A program made the position numbers and the translations under genes. The notes below the pieces were generated by a model that made no database searches, was not told the origin of the DNA, and worked only from the letters and a program-made list of their open reading frames with translations. Of a stretch of DNA of 64,000 bases, positions 32,327 through 41,241 are shown piece by piece (position 1 is the stretch's first letter; every line of letters begins with the position of its first letter). Origin of the DNA: JAMXLO01 sp041487355 (lineage in GTDB: Bacteria; Pseudomonadota; Alphaproteobacteria; Acetobacterales; Acetobacteraceae); contig JBGPND010000001.1 in NCBI GenBank assembly GCA_041487355.1, positions 35,729 to 99,728 on the forward strand. The letters are read 5' to 3'.

Positions 32327-32684
32327 GTCATTGTCTCCACGCCATCTTCGGAAGGGCGAGAGAGTGCTTATCACAAAAATGGTGCGAGGGACGCCCTTCG
32401 AGGATCGGATCCTGCATGACATCGCTCATTCCCTGGTCGAGGACATGAACGATGGCGGCATGGGAAGTATCCGTTTCCGGAACGGTCAGCAAGGCAAGCG
32501 TCTCTTTGCGCGCCAGGTGAGCGAGGCCACTTTTGTTGACGAAGACGGGGTAGTCGTTTCTGCGACCCTCAATCTGGACCAATATGGGAAGCTCTTCGAA
32601 TTGGACCTGTGGAAGGTGGATAATTCGAAGCTGCGCAGATATCCGGCGCCAGGTGACGTAAACGTGCTCCGCACCGAACGCTGA
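32301..32684 (+). CDS. DUF6984-like immunity protein
   Basis: A 127-residue protein. LRKGERVLITKMVRGTPFED, ILHDIAHSLVEDMNDGGMGS and the C-terminal YGKLFELDLWKVDNSKLRRY are the pattern I recall for DUF6984, a family found next to polymorphic-toxin tips. The ORF begins with an ATG at 32301 inside the 3' end of the toxin-like gene, so the two are translationally linked. Moderately low GC. The first 15 residues are poorly conserved, so the true start could be a little later. Confidence 0.6.
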   Translation: MLAESRHRKSLSPRHLRKGERVLITKMVRGTPFEDRILHDIAHSLVEDMNDGGMGSIRFRNGQQGKRLFARQVSEATFVDEDGVVVSATLNLDQYGKLFELDLWKVDNSKLRRYPAPGDVNVLRTER

Positions 32685-32797
32685 ACGCGTCGCCGCTGCC
32701 TGGCCGCGGCCCGGCGCGCCGAAGGCCCGTGCGACACCAACCGGCGCGCATAGCTTCTTAACCGGACCGCAAGGGTTTCGGCGCAATCCTTGTGGCC

Positions 32798-33907
32798 ATG
32801 GCGTCATCCCTTACGCACGCCGACGTTGCGCGTCTGCTGGCGGAGCCTTCGGTTTCGGTTCGCGCCGAGGTGGCGGACAAGCTCGCGCGCGAGATCGACA
32901 GCATGCTGCTGACCGAGACCGAGCTCCAGATCGCCCATGACATCGTCCGGGCCATGGCAAAGGACGTCGAGCTGGCGGTGCGGCGCGCGCTGTCGCACAG
33001 CCTGCGGCGTGCGCGGCATCTGCCCCACGATGTGGCGGTGCGGCTTGCCAATGACGTGGAGGCGGTGGCGCTGCCGATCCTCACCGAGTCCCCGGTCCTG
33101 ACCGACGCAGACCTGGTCGAAATCGTCCAGCACGGTTCGGGTAGGAAGCAGGAGGCGATTGCCGGGCGCGGCGATGTCTCCGAGCAGGTCGCCGATGCGC
33201 TGGTGAAGCAGGCCGGTGAGGCCGCGGTTGCGGTGCTGATGGGCAACGCGACGGCGCGTATCGCCGAGGCGAGCCTGGGAACCGCGATCGATCGCTTTGC
33301 CGACAGCGATCGCGTCAAGGCGAGCATGGTCCACCGCGCCGATCTGCCGGTGACGATAGCCGAACGCCTCGTCGTCATGGTGTCGGACAAGCTTCAGGCC
33401 CATCTCGTCAGCCATCACGAACTGCCGGTCTCGCTCGCCACCGACATCGTGCTGCAAAGCCGCGAGCGCGCCACGCTGCATCTCAGCCTCGGCTCCAGCG
33501 AGCAGGAGCTGGAACGGCTGGTGCGGCAGATGCATCGCAACCAGCGTCTCACGCCGCTCCTGGTGCTGCGCGCGCTGTGCCTGGGCGATTTTGCGTTCTT
33601 CGAGGCGGCGATGGCGGTCATGGCCAAGGTGCCGGCGATGAACGCGCGCATCCTGATCCACGACGCCGGCCCGAACGGTCTCACCTCGCTGTGTGAAAAG
33701 GCCGGCATGCCGCCGCGCCTGTTGCCCGCGGTGCGGGTCGCCGTCGATGTGGTGCGCGGCACCGAGTTCGACGGCGGTGAGCGCGACCGCGAGCGCTACC
33801 GTTCCCGGGTGATCACCCGTATCCTGACGCAGTTCGAGGACCTGCCGCAGGAGGATCTTGACTATCTGCTGGACAAGCTTGGCGACGTGCTGACCGTTGC
33901 GGCATAG
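32798..33907 (+). CDS. DUF2336 domain protein
   Basis: A 369-residue DUF2336 protein: SVRAEVADKLAREIDSMLLT, then helical repeat units with VVRAL, DDVAVRLANDVEAVALPILT and HLSLGSSEQELERLVRQM. The family is widespread in Rhodospirillales and Caulobacterales with unknown function. HEAT-like helical repeats suggest protein binding. It starts at the ATG at 32798 (a GTG is two codons earlier). It has no membrane helix or signal peptide and is probably cytoplasmic. Confidence 0.85.
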   Translation: MASSLTHADVARLLAEPSVSVRAEVADKLAREIDSMLLTETELQIAHDIVRAMAKDVELAVRRALSHSLRRARHLPHDVAVRLANDVEAVALPILTESPVLTDADLVEIVQHGSGRKQEAIAGRGDVSEQVADALVKQAGEAAVAVLMGNATARIAEASLGTAIDRFADSDRVKASMVHRADLPVTIAERLVVMVSDKLQAHLVSHHELPVSLATDIVLQSRERATLHLSLGSSEQELERLVRQMHRNQRLTPLLVLRALCLGDFAFFEAAMAVMAKVPAMNARILIHDAGPNGLTSLCEKAGMPPRLLPAVRVAVDVVRGTEFDGGERDRERYRSRVITRILTQFEDLPQEDLDYLLDKLGDVLTVAA

Positions 33908-34004
33908 TGGCAGCGGAATTGGGCGGTGCGCGGGCTACGAAGAAAGCCAGGCTCCACACCAAGAACACCGAGAACCGCTCAAGGTCCGCCGCGGCTGACA
34001 TCAG

Positions 34005-34838
34005 ATGAAAGCGGCTGATTTCGTCGTCACCGCGCGGCCGCGCCTTGCCGCAATCAAGCGCTTCCCAGTCGTCGAGTTCGCCGACTATGAGCGCCGGCTG
34101 GGTGCGATGCAGGAGACCCTGCAGCTCGTGCAGCAGGCCTATCTGGGCACCTCGCATCGCGCCGTGATCGTGCTGGAAGGCTGGGACACCGCGGGCAAGG
34201 GCGGCGTGGTGCGGCGGCTCGGTTGGGCGCTCGACCCGCGCAGCTTCAAGGTGCATGCGATCGCCGCACCCAACGGGCGGGAAAAGTCGCTGCACTACCT
34301 GCAACGCTTCTGGGAGCATCTGCCGCAGCATGGCCAGATCGTGGTGTTCGACCGCTCCTGGTACGGCCGCGTGCTGGTCGAACGCGTCGAATCCTACGCA
34401 AGCCAGACGGAATGGCAGCGCGCCTACGACGAGATCAACGACTTCGAACGCATGCTGCTGGCCGACGGCATGCGTCTGGTGAAGCTGTTCCTCCACATCA
34501 CGCCCGGGGAGCAGATGCGCCGGTTCCGCAATCGGCTGACCGATCCGCTGAAGCGCTGGAAGCTCTCGTATGAGGATATCCGCAACCGCCTGCGCTGGCA
34601 GGATTACGAGAAGGCGATCGAGGACATGATGGAGAAGACCTCCATCCGGCGCGCGCCCTGGCATCTGGTGCCGGCCAACAACAAGCCGTTCGGCCGGCTG
34701 GCCGCATTCCGCATCATCGCCGATCGGCTGTCCAAGGGTGTCGCATTGGAGCCGCGCGCGCTCGATCCGAAGGTGGCGGAGGCCGCCGAGCAACTGCTCG
34801 GCATCGGGCTGCCGGCAGTCAACCATCACAGCCACTGA
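34005..34838 (+). CDS. ppk2: Polyphosphate kinase 2 family protein
   Basis: PPK2 uses polyphosphate to phosphorylate nucleotides. The 277-residue protein has a Walker A loop EGWDTAGKGG (residues 58-67) and Walker B motif VVFDRSWYGR (113-122), with HITPGEQMRRFRNRLTDPLK (the lid region) between them and the end. Size and motifs fit the one-domain PPK2 of class I to III; the class, and thus whether the acceptor is ADP/GDP or AMP, is not fixed by the sequence. It is separated from the DUF2336 gene by about 100 bases and followed by a chemoreceptor remnant. Confidence 0.92.
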   Translation: MKAADFVVTARPRLAAIKRFPVVEFADYERRLGAMQETLQLVQQAYLGTSHRAVIVLEGWDTAGKGGVVRRLGWALDPRSFKVHAIAAPNGREKSLHYLQRFWEHLPQHGQIVVFDRSWYGRVLVERVESYASQTEWQRAYDEINDFERMLLADGMRLVKLFLHITPGEQMRRFRNRLTDPLKRWKLSYEDIRNRLRWQDYEKAIEDMMEKTSIRRAPWHLVPANNKPFGRLAAFRIIADRLSKGVALEPRALDPKVAEAAEQLLGIGLPAVNHHSH

Positions 34839-34868
34839 ACTGGGTACGAACCGCTTTATTCGTCGTTA

Positions 34869-35251
34869 ATCCGCAGCCGCTTCCGGCTTCGGCTCCGTAC
34901 CAAGCTTGCCCTGCTGATGGGACGGTCGGCGTTGGCGCTGGTCGCCTCGATCGGCACCGCGGCCTCACTGATGCATCAGCGAATGATCGATGGTCGCATC
35001 GACAAGCTGCGCGCCGTGGTCAACACGACGATCGGGTTCGCCAGATCGCCCGCAGCGTCAGCGAGACGGCATCGGCCGCCAACGAGATGGCCAGCCGCAT
35101 CCATGAGGTCTCGGCCGAGGCGAGCGAGACCGGTCATCAGGCGGCCAAGGTGCGGGACGACACCGGCACCCTCAGCGAAGCGGTGCACCAATTGCAACGG
35201 ACCGTCGTCGAGGCTGTCCGCAACTCCATCCGCGAGGCCAGCCACGGCTGA
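34869..35251 (+). pseudogene. Methyl-accepting chemotaxis protein remnant with internal deletion
   Basis: The first part reads LRTKLALLMGRSALALVASI and on to DKLRAVVNTTIGF, a chemoreceptor N-terminus with a transmembrane helix and sensor start. Near 35037-35041 it jumps frame and continues with SVSETASAANEMASRIHEVS through EAVHQLQRTVVEAVRNS, the end of the signalling domain. Several hundred codons, including the hairpin tip that binds CheA/CheW, are missing. The remains cannot signal. No start codon is retained in front of LRTKL. Confidence 0.75.
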
Positions 35252-35277
35252 CAGTTGATCAGCCAGCCGACGAAGCT

Positions 35278-36057
35278 CTACCCCGCGACGATGTAGTCCA
35301 TCCGGCCACCATCGACGGCCAGCACCTGGCCGGTCACCCATCCGGAGCCAGGAGCGGCGAAGAACGCCACCGCGTTGGCAATGTCCTCCGGCTCGCCGAT
35401 GCGCCCCAGCATCGCCCGTTCGGAGAGGCGTCGTGCCACATCCTGCCATTCCTGGTCGGTGCGCCGGTTCTGCGCCATCTCGGTGCGGATGAATCCCGGC
35501 GCGACCGCGTTCACCGTAATGCCGCGCGGTCCGAGCTCCATGGCAAACCGCTTCGTCAGAATCGCCACCTCGGCCTTGGTCGCGGCATAGAATGCATTGC
35601 CTGGCAGCGCCGTGCCGATGGCGGCGATCGAGGTGACGTTCACGATCCGCCCGTAGCGGCGCTCCCGCATGCCCGCCATGGTTGCGCGGATCGTGTGGAT
35701 GACGCCATCGACATTGACCCGCCGCATGCGCTCCATCGCCGCCGGATCATAGGTTTCCAGGGTCGCCTGCAAGGAGACGCCGGCGTTGTTCACCAGGATG
35801 CTCACCGGCCCCAGCTCGCGGGTCGCACGTTCGATCATTTCTTCCACCTGCGCCGCATCGGCGACATCCGCGCGATGGGCGATCGCGCGGCCGCCTTCGG
35901 CACGGATTTCCTGCACGAGCGTCTCCGCGGCGTCGGCGCGCGCGACATAGTTCACGCAGACGGCAGCGCCTTGCCGGGCAAGACGCCGCGCAGTTGCCCT
36001 GCCGATGCCGCGCGCCGCCCCGGTCACCACCGCCACCTGATTTTGCCAAACCATCAT
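35278..36057 (-). CDS. Short-chain dehydrogenase/reductase (FabG-like)
   Basis: A 259-residue SDR: NAD(P)-binding VAVVTGAARGIGRATARRLA (residues 8-27), NNAG at about 90, and the catalytic Ser-Tyr-Lys in NVTSIAAIGTALPGNAFYAA followed by TKAEV. LAVDGGRMDY ends the fold. The start is one of two adjacent ATG codons (36057/36054), with GGAGACGG upstream. Its 3-oxoacyl-ACP reductase type (FabG-like) is the best description, but the true fabG is usually with fabF/acpP, so another substrate is likely. Confidence 0.88.
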   Translation of the reverse strand: MMVWQNQVAVVTGAARGIGRATARRLARQGAAVCVNYVARADAAETLVQEIRAEGGRAIAHRADVADAAQVEEMIERATRELGPVSILVNNAGVSLQATLETYDPAAMERMRRVNVDGVIHTIRATMAGMRERRYGRIVNVTSIAAIGTALPGNAFYAATKAEVAILTKRFAMELGPRGITVNAVAPGFIRTEMAQNRRTDQEWQDVARRLSERAMLGRIGEPEDIANAVAFFAAPGSGWVTGQVLAVDGGRMDYIVAG

Positions 36058-36281
36058 CCGTCTCCGTCCTGACCCGTCGCTGCGGTACAGGCGCAACATG
36101 CGTCGGGCATTCCGATCCGGCCAGGGCCAAATGAGGCTTTTTCGTGCCGACTCCGCCCGCTCGTGACTATGTTCCGGCGCGTTTCGGGCTGGAGCCCGAC
36201 CCGCAGGCGCGGATGTTCCACTCACGCACTGGGATTTTGCGCGTCGTAGTGTATATGCAACAATCCTGGAATCAATACAGA

Positions 36282-36518
36282 ATGACTGAAGCAATCAGTG
36301 GCTATTTGGTCGAGGAAAGGGTCGTCCAGGGAGAGACCGTCTGGGTGGCGATCCGCGCGCGCGGCGCCGAATGGTCCTGGCTGACGCCGGCGGAGGCCGC
36401 GCGGCTCGGCCGGCAATGGGTCGAGAAATATGGCAACCGGCAGGATGGCAGATCGGCCGTGAGCAGTGATGATGACACCGTGCCGGCCGCCTCCGCGGAA
36501 TTGATCGCCGCCGAGTAG
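36282..36518 (+). CDS. Small hypothetical protein
   Basis: A 78-residue protein if it begins at the ATG at 36282: MTEAISGYLVEERVVQGETV, then LTPAEAARLGRQWVEKYG and a short acidic tail. A GTG at 36144 gives a 124-residue version whose additional 46 residues look less conserved; the AT-richer stretch about 36230-36280 looks like a promoter, supporting the shorter one. No known domain. Convergent with the ABC-type binding-protein gene downstream. Confidence 0.5.
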   Translation: MTEAISGYLVEERVVQGETVWVAIRARGAEWSWLTPAEAARLGRQWVEKYGNRQDGRSAVSSDDDTVPAASAELIAAE

Positions 36519-36558
36519 GGCATCGAGGCGGCGCTCGCCGCCCCGGCGCCCCGAGCGC

Positions 36559-37851
36559 TCAGGCCGTCGGGAACTTGCAGTTGTCGGCGAGCGGATGCAG
36601 GACCTCGGACGGCGGAGAGGTGTGCAGCAACTTGTAGAGATCCCACGGACCCTTGCTCTCGTCCTTGGTCTTGATCTGGAACAGATAGGCCGGGAACTCG
36701 CCACGCCCGTCGCCGCGAATCCGTCCCGGACCGAACGCATCGTCTTCGGTCGGGATCGACTTCATGTGCGCCACGATTGCCCGGCCGCTCTTCTTGGCAT
36801 TCGCGGCACCCATCGACTGCACCGACTTCAGGTAGTGCAACGTTGCCGAGTAGGAACTGGCGTGCGCCTGGTTCGGGTAGTTGTTTGGCGACCTGGTCAG
36901 CAGCCGCTTGGTGAAGGCGCGCGTCCGGTCGTCGCGATCCCAGTAGAATGTCTCGGTGGTGGTCAGCCCCGCGCAGACTTCCAGACCGAGCGAGTGCACG
37001 TCGGTGATGAACAGCAGCAGCGGCACGATCTTCATCTTCTTGTTCAGGCCGAACTCGGCGGCCTGCTTGATGCAGTTCTGCGTATCGAGACCGGCGTTCG
37101 CCAGACCGAGCACATGCGCCCCGCTCGCCGCCGCCTGGGTGAGATAGGAGGAGAAGTCTGTGGTGTCGGGGAACGGATAGCGCAGATCGCCCTTCACCTC
37201 ACCGCCGCCCTTTCTCACCACATCGGCCGTCAGCTCCGCGAGCGACTGGCCAAGTGCATAATTGGCGGTGATGAAGAACCAGGACTTGTTGCCGGCGGCC
37301 ATCAGCGCGCCCCCGGTCGAGTGCGCATTCTCGTAGGTGTCGAAGCTCCAGACGATGGAGTTCGGACTGCACTGCTCGTAGGTGAGCGCCGCCACGGTGG
37401 CGGACGCGTTGAGCATCATCTTGTCCTTCTCCTTCGCCACCTGCGCCACCGCGAGGGCCACGGAAGAGGTCAACACATCGGCTGCGACATCGACGCCCTG
37501 GTCGAACCACTGCCGCGCAATGGACGCGGCGACGTCGGGCTTGTTCTGGTGGTCGGCGCTGATCAGCTCGACGTCGAAGTCGATATGCGAGCGCATCTCC
37601 TCCACGGCGAGCTGTGCCGCCGCCACCGAAGTCGGTCCCGTATTGTCGCGGTAGGTACCGGAGAGATCGGTCAGCACGCCGATCGTGATCTTCGGCTTCG
37701 CCTGCGCCCGGGCGCGCGCGATCGGCACGGTAGAAAGGGCGGCGGCGCTGCCCAGAAGGTTGCGGCGTGAAAGCTGCCTGGACGGATCACTCCTCGTGTT
37801 CGTTAAAGCAAGTGCGGAATGCGCCCGGCTGAGCGCCCGGCGCTGCTGCAT
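36559..37851 (-). CDS. ABC transporter substrate-binding protein (branched-chain amino-acid / Leu-Ile-Val type)
   Basis: A 430-residue type I periplasmic binding protein. The N-terminus has a Tat-like signal (SRRNLLGSAAALSTVPIA, about residues 29-46), then KITIGVLTDLSGTYRDNTGP at the start of the mature fold. It binds an amino acid, amide or aromatic acid; which one is not clear. No permease or ATPase genes are next to it, so it is an orphan binding protein. It lies about 33 bases downstream of parC and may be co-transcribed. The exact start codon is uncertain. Confidence 0.82.
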   Translation of the reverse strand: MQQRRALSRAHSALALTNTRSDPSRQLSRRNLLGSAAALSTVPIARARAQAKPKITIGVLTDLSGTYRDNTGPTSVAAAQLAVEEMRSHIDFDVELISADHQNKPDVAASIARQWFDQGVDVAADVLTSSVALAVAQVAKEKDKMMLNASATVAALTYEQCSPNSIVWSFDTYENAHSTGGALMAAGNKSWFFITANYALGQSLAELTADVVRKGGGEVKGDLRYPFPDTTDFSSYLTQAAASGAHVLGLANAGLDTQNCIKQAAEFGLNKKMKIVPLLLFITDVHSLGLEVCAGLTTTETFYWDRDDRTRAFTKRLLTRSPNNYPNQAHASSYSATLHYLKSVQSMGAANAKKSGRAIVAHMKSIPTEDDAFGPGRIRGDGRGEFPAYLFQIKTKDESKGPWDLYKLLHTSPPSEVLHPLADNCKFPTA

Positions 37852-37884
37852 TCTGAGCGGTGGGTTGCCGCCGCAGTCAAGCCG

Positions 37885-40101
37885 TCAGGCGAAGCGGCCG
37901 GAGCGGGGGAAGCCGTTCGGTGGCAGCCGTCCCGCCTGTGCGCGTTCAGCGATCCAGTCGCGCAGATTCGTCTCGGTGCGCGTCTTTTCGCCGAGCCGCC
38001 AGGTCAGGCCATCGGCGAGCCGGAACACCTTCGCATCCGCCAGCCCGCCGTCGCGGTAACGCTGCAGGATCACGCCGCCGCCGCGCGCCATCTCGGGCAC
38101 CTGTTCGAGCGGGAAGATCAGCAGCTTGCGGTTGCTGCCGACGACCGCGACGTGGTCGCCATCCGCCGGGACGCAGAGCGCGGCCTCCTCGCCCGGTCTG
38201 AGATTCAGCACCTGCTTGCCGGTGCGTTTTTCCGCCGCAAGCTCGTTCGCCGGCACGACGAAGCCGCGGCCCGACGACGAGGCGATGAGATATTTCTGGC
38301 CTTCGGTCGGCACGAACAGCGCGGCGACATCGTCCTCGTTGGTCAGGTCCGTGAGCAGGCGCACCGGCTGGCCGTCGACGCGGCCACGCGGCAGGTCGGC
38401 GGCTTTCAGCGTGTAGGCGCGGCCATTGGTGCCGAACAGGGTGAGACGATCGGTCGTCTGACAGTGCACCAGGCGCTTCAGCCGATCGCCCTCCTTGAAG
38501 CGCAGCTCGGCGGCATCGCCGGTGTGACCCTTGACCGCGCGAATCCAGCCCTTCTCGGACAGAATGACGGTGATCGCCTCGCGTTCGACGAAGGCATCGC
38601 TGGCCACTTCGACAGCGGATGGCGGGACGCCGAGTTCGGTGCGCCGCGCGCCCAGTGCACCGGAGCCGAATTTCTGCCGCGTCTCTTCGAGTTCGTCGGC
38701 AATCCGCTGCCAGCGCAGCGCATCGCCCTTCAGCAGCGTCTGGATGTCCTTGCGCTCCGTGGCCAGCGACTTGTGCTCCTCGCGGATTTCCATCTCCTCG
38801 AGCTTGCGCAAGGAGCGCAGGCGCATGTTGAGGATCGCCTCCGCCTGAACATCGGTCAGCTTGAAACGCTGGATCAGTCGCGGCTTCGGTTCGTCTTCGT
38901 TGCGGATGATACGAATCACTTCGTCGACGTTCAAATAGACGAGCAGGTAGCCGTCGAGGATTTCGATGCGGCGCTCGATGGCAGTGAGCCGATGGCGCGA
39001 GCGGCGGACCAGGACCTCGTGGCGATGTTCGAGCCAGGCGCGCAGCACCGCGGGAAGCGACATCACAAGCGGCGTGCGCGTCGCGTCCAACACGTTCATG
39101 TTCAGCGGGAAACGTGTTTCCAGCGCGGTCGCGCGGAACAGCGTCTCCATCAGCACTTCCGGCTCGACGCTGCGCGATTTGGGTTCGAGCACGAGGCGCA
39201 CCGTCTCGGTGCTTTCGTCGCGCACATCGCCGAGCAGTGGCAGCTTGCGCTCTTCCAGGAGCTGGGCGATCTGCTCGATCAGTCGCGCCTTCTGCACCTG
39301 GTACGGGATTTCCGTCACCACGATCTGCCAGGTGCCGTGCTTGGCCTTCTCCACCGCCCACTTGGCGCGGACGCGAAACCCGCCGCGCCCTGTCTCGTAT
39401 GCCGAGAGGATCGCCGCCGGATCTTCCACCAGCACGCCGCCGGTGGGGAAATCCGGCCCAGGCATATGACGCAGCAAGTCGGCTGTCGTCGCCTGCGGAT
39501 TGCGGATCAGGTGAATGGCGGCGCCACAGATCTCGCCGGCATTGTGTGGCGGGATCGACGTGGCCATGCCCACCGCGATGCCGGCCGCGCCGTTGGCAAG
39601 AAGATTTGGAAATGCACCGGGCAGAACGACCGGCTCGCTCTCTTCGCCATCGTAGGTGGGGCGAAAATCGACGGTATCCTCGTCGATGCCGGAGAGCAGG
39701 GCGCGGGAAACCTCGGTCAGTCGCGCCTCGGTGTAGCGCATGGCTGCGGCGTTATCGCCGTCGATATTGCCGAAATTGCCCTGGCCCTCCACCAGCGGGT
39801 AGCGCGCCGCGAAATCCTGCGCGAGCCGCACCAGCGCCTCGTACACCGCGACGTCGCCGTGCGGGTGGAACTTGCCGATCACGTCGCCGACGACGCGGGC
39901 GCATTTCTTGAAGCCCGCCGAGGGGTCGAGCCGCAGCAGATGCATCGCGTAGATCAGCCGCCGATGCACCGGCTTCAGCCCATCGCGCACATCCGGCAGC
40001 GATCGTGACATGATGGTGGACAGTGCATAGGCGAGATAGCGCTCGGACAGCGCGTCCGAAAGCCGCGTGTCCTCGACATGCCCGATCAGGTCATCCGGCA
40101 T
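37885..40101 (-). CDS. parC: DNA topoisomerase IV subunit A
   Basis: ParC forms topoisomerase IV with ParE and separates replicated chromosomes. The 738-residue protein starts with RYLAYALSTIMSRSLPDVRD, then GFKKCARVVGDVIGKFHPHG, and holds the catalytic Tyr in AAMRYTEARL (about residue 123). The C-terminal GyrA-like beta-propeller contains the repeats that bind DNA but lacks a GyrA box of the full kind, which with length points to ParC rather than GyrA. The first bases overlap the recO 3' end by 11 bases. Confidence 0.95.
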   Translation of the reverse strand: MPDDLIGHVEDTRLSDALSERYLAYALSTIMSRSLPDVRDGLKPVHRRLIYAMHLLRLDPSAGFKKCARVVGDVIGKFHPHGDVAVYEALVRLAQDFAARYPLVEGQGNFGNIDGDNAAAMRYTEARLTEVSRALLSGIDEDTVDFRPTYDGEESEPVVLPGAFPNLLANGAAGIAVGMATSIPPHNAGEICGAAIHLIRNPQATTADLLRHMPGPDFPTGGVLVEDPAAILSAYETGRGGFRVRAKWAVEKAKHGTWQIVVTEIPYQVQKARLIEQIAQLLEERKLPLLGDVRDESTETVRLVLEPKSRSVEPEVLMETLFRATALETRFPLNMNVLDATRTPLVMSLPAVLRAWLEHRHEVLVRRSRHRLTAIERRIEILDGYLLVYLNVDEVIRIIRNEDEPKPRLIQRFKLTDVQAEAILNMRLRSLRKLEEMEIREEHKSLATERKDIQTLLKGDALRWQRIADELEETRQKFGSGALGARRTELGVPPSAVEVASDAFVEREAITVILSEKGWIRAVKGHTGDAAELRFKEGDRLKRLVHCQTTDRLTLFGTNGRAYTLKAADLPRGRVDGQPVRLLTDLTNEDDVAALFVPTEGQKYLIASSSGRGFVVPANELAAEKRTGKQVLNLRPGEEAALCVPADGDHVAVVGSNRKLLIFPLEQVPEMARGGGVILQRYRDGGLADAKVFRLADGLTWRLGEKTRTETNLRDWIAERAQAGRLPPNGFPRSGRFA

Positions 40102-40840
40102 CCTGTTGCTCCGATTCGGCGGCCAGTGCCGCCACGCGGTCGTATAGCATCCGCCGCGCCGCCGGCAGGGGCCGGTGGTGATGACCGAACGCGTCGCGCT
40201 CCAGGAAGTGGCCCGTCAACCCGAGCCCGTCGCGCCAGTCCGGTGGCGCCGCTTCGTTGCCTCCGGCCAGGAACGACGGCAGGCGCAACAGACGCGATGT
40301 CCAGATGCCGGCACCCGCCGCGGTGACGGCGCGGCCGGTCTTCGGCGACACGAATGCGAGGCCGGCCGTCTCGCCGGTGACCGCACAGCTCGTCAGGTCG
40401 AGCCCGTAGCCAAGCTCGGCGAGCAGTACCGCCTCCCAGCGGATCAGGTCGGTGAGCATCCCCGGGCCCTGCGGAAGGTGCGCGATCAAGTGCAACAAAC
40501 CCTCGAACACCCGCGGATGTGGCTCGCGTTCCGGCAAGGTGCCTTCCGCCACGGCGCAGGCCGCGGACAGCATCGCCAGCCCGAGCGGATCGTCCATGGC
40601 GAGAGCGGCACCGGGGTGCACCAGTTCCGCGCTGAAGCTGCCAAGCTGATCCGCCAGTCTTGCGACCCAGCGCGCCTGCACGAGGTTGCCGGGCTGCCAT
40701 ATCGCCGTGCGACTCCGCGCGCCACCGCCGCGTGCCAGGCCGCGATGGGCGCCGTGTTCCTCGGTCAACACCGTGGCGATGGCGTCGCCTTCACCGTACG
40801 GGCGTGCGTCGAGCACGATAGCGGGCGCGTCCCACTCCAT
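40091..40840 (-). CDS. recO: DNA repair protein RecO
   Basis: RecO loads RecA onto SSB-coated DNA in the RecFOR pathway. The 249-residue protein has the OB-fold N-terminus (MEWDAPAIVLDARPYGEGDA) and the helical C-terminal domain. The zinc cysteines of many RecO proteins are not evident here. The stop codon lies inside parC by 11 bases; the two genes may be coupled. Located after era as in many alphaproteobacteria, with two small paralogous genes between. Confidence 0.92.
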   Translation of the reverse strand: MEWDAPAIVLDARPYGEGDAIATVLTEEHGAHRGLARGGGARSRTAIWQPGNLVQARWVARLADQLGSFSAELVHPGAALAMDDPLGLAMLSAACAVAEGTLPEREPHPRVFEGLLHLIAHLPQGPGMLTDLIRWEAVLLAELGYGLDLTSCAVTGETAGLAFVSPKTGRAVTAAGAGIWTSRLLRLPSFLAGGNEAAPPDWRDGLGLTGHFLERDAFGHHHRPLPAARRMLYDRVAALAAESEQQDAG

Positions 40841-40892
40841 GGCGGCTACCGGCTAGCAGCTTTCGGGCGGCGGAGCGATGGCCGGCTGTTGC

Positions 40893-41162
40893 CTACAGCC
40901 AGTGGAATCCGTGGGCCATGGCACCGAAACCACCGAGCATGGCAGCGAAGCCACCGAGCATGATGCCAACCAGCCAACGGAAGTCGGCGCGCTGGTCAGT
41001 CACGACGGTATCGATGCGCCGGTCCATCGAGTCGAGCCGCAGCTCAATCCGCTCCAGAGCAGCGGACGTGGTCCGGGCAATCTGTTCCAGCACGGCGACG
41101 CGCGCTTCCATGGATGCAGGATATCTGCCCGGGTCAGGCGGTTCAATGGTCGCGTCGGGCAC
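40893..41162 (-). CDS. Coiled-coil small membrane protein, paralog A
   Basis: An 89-residue protein starting at GTG 41162 with GGAG nine bases upstream. It has N-terminal PDATIEPPDPGRYPASMEAR, then a coiled coil VAVLEQIARTTSAALERIE, a short heptad section, and a C-terminal DFRWLVGIMLGGFAAMLGGF membrane helix ending AMAHGFHWL. Its neighbour (41242-41586) is a clear paralog with the same start and end. Probably a membrane-attached coiled-coil protein; function unknown. Confidence 0.75.
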   Translation of the reverse strand: MPDATIEPPDPGRYPASMEARVAVLEQIARTTSAALERIELRLDSMDRRIDTVVTDQRADFRWLVGIMLGGFAAMLGGFGAMAHGFHWL

Positions 41163-41241
41163 GGTATTCACTCCAGCACGCCCGACAATGCCCAGGACGC
41201 ATGAAGAGAAAGCCCTACGCACATCCGATGGCGGCAGCCAC

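Noticed and set aside
37819..40008. A 729-residue plus-strand frame opposite parC
   Set aside because: It is the antisense shadow of a clearly conserved gene, with unnatural residue use and no family features.
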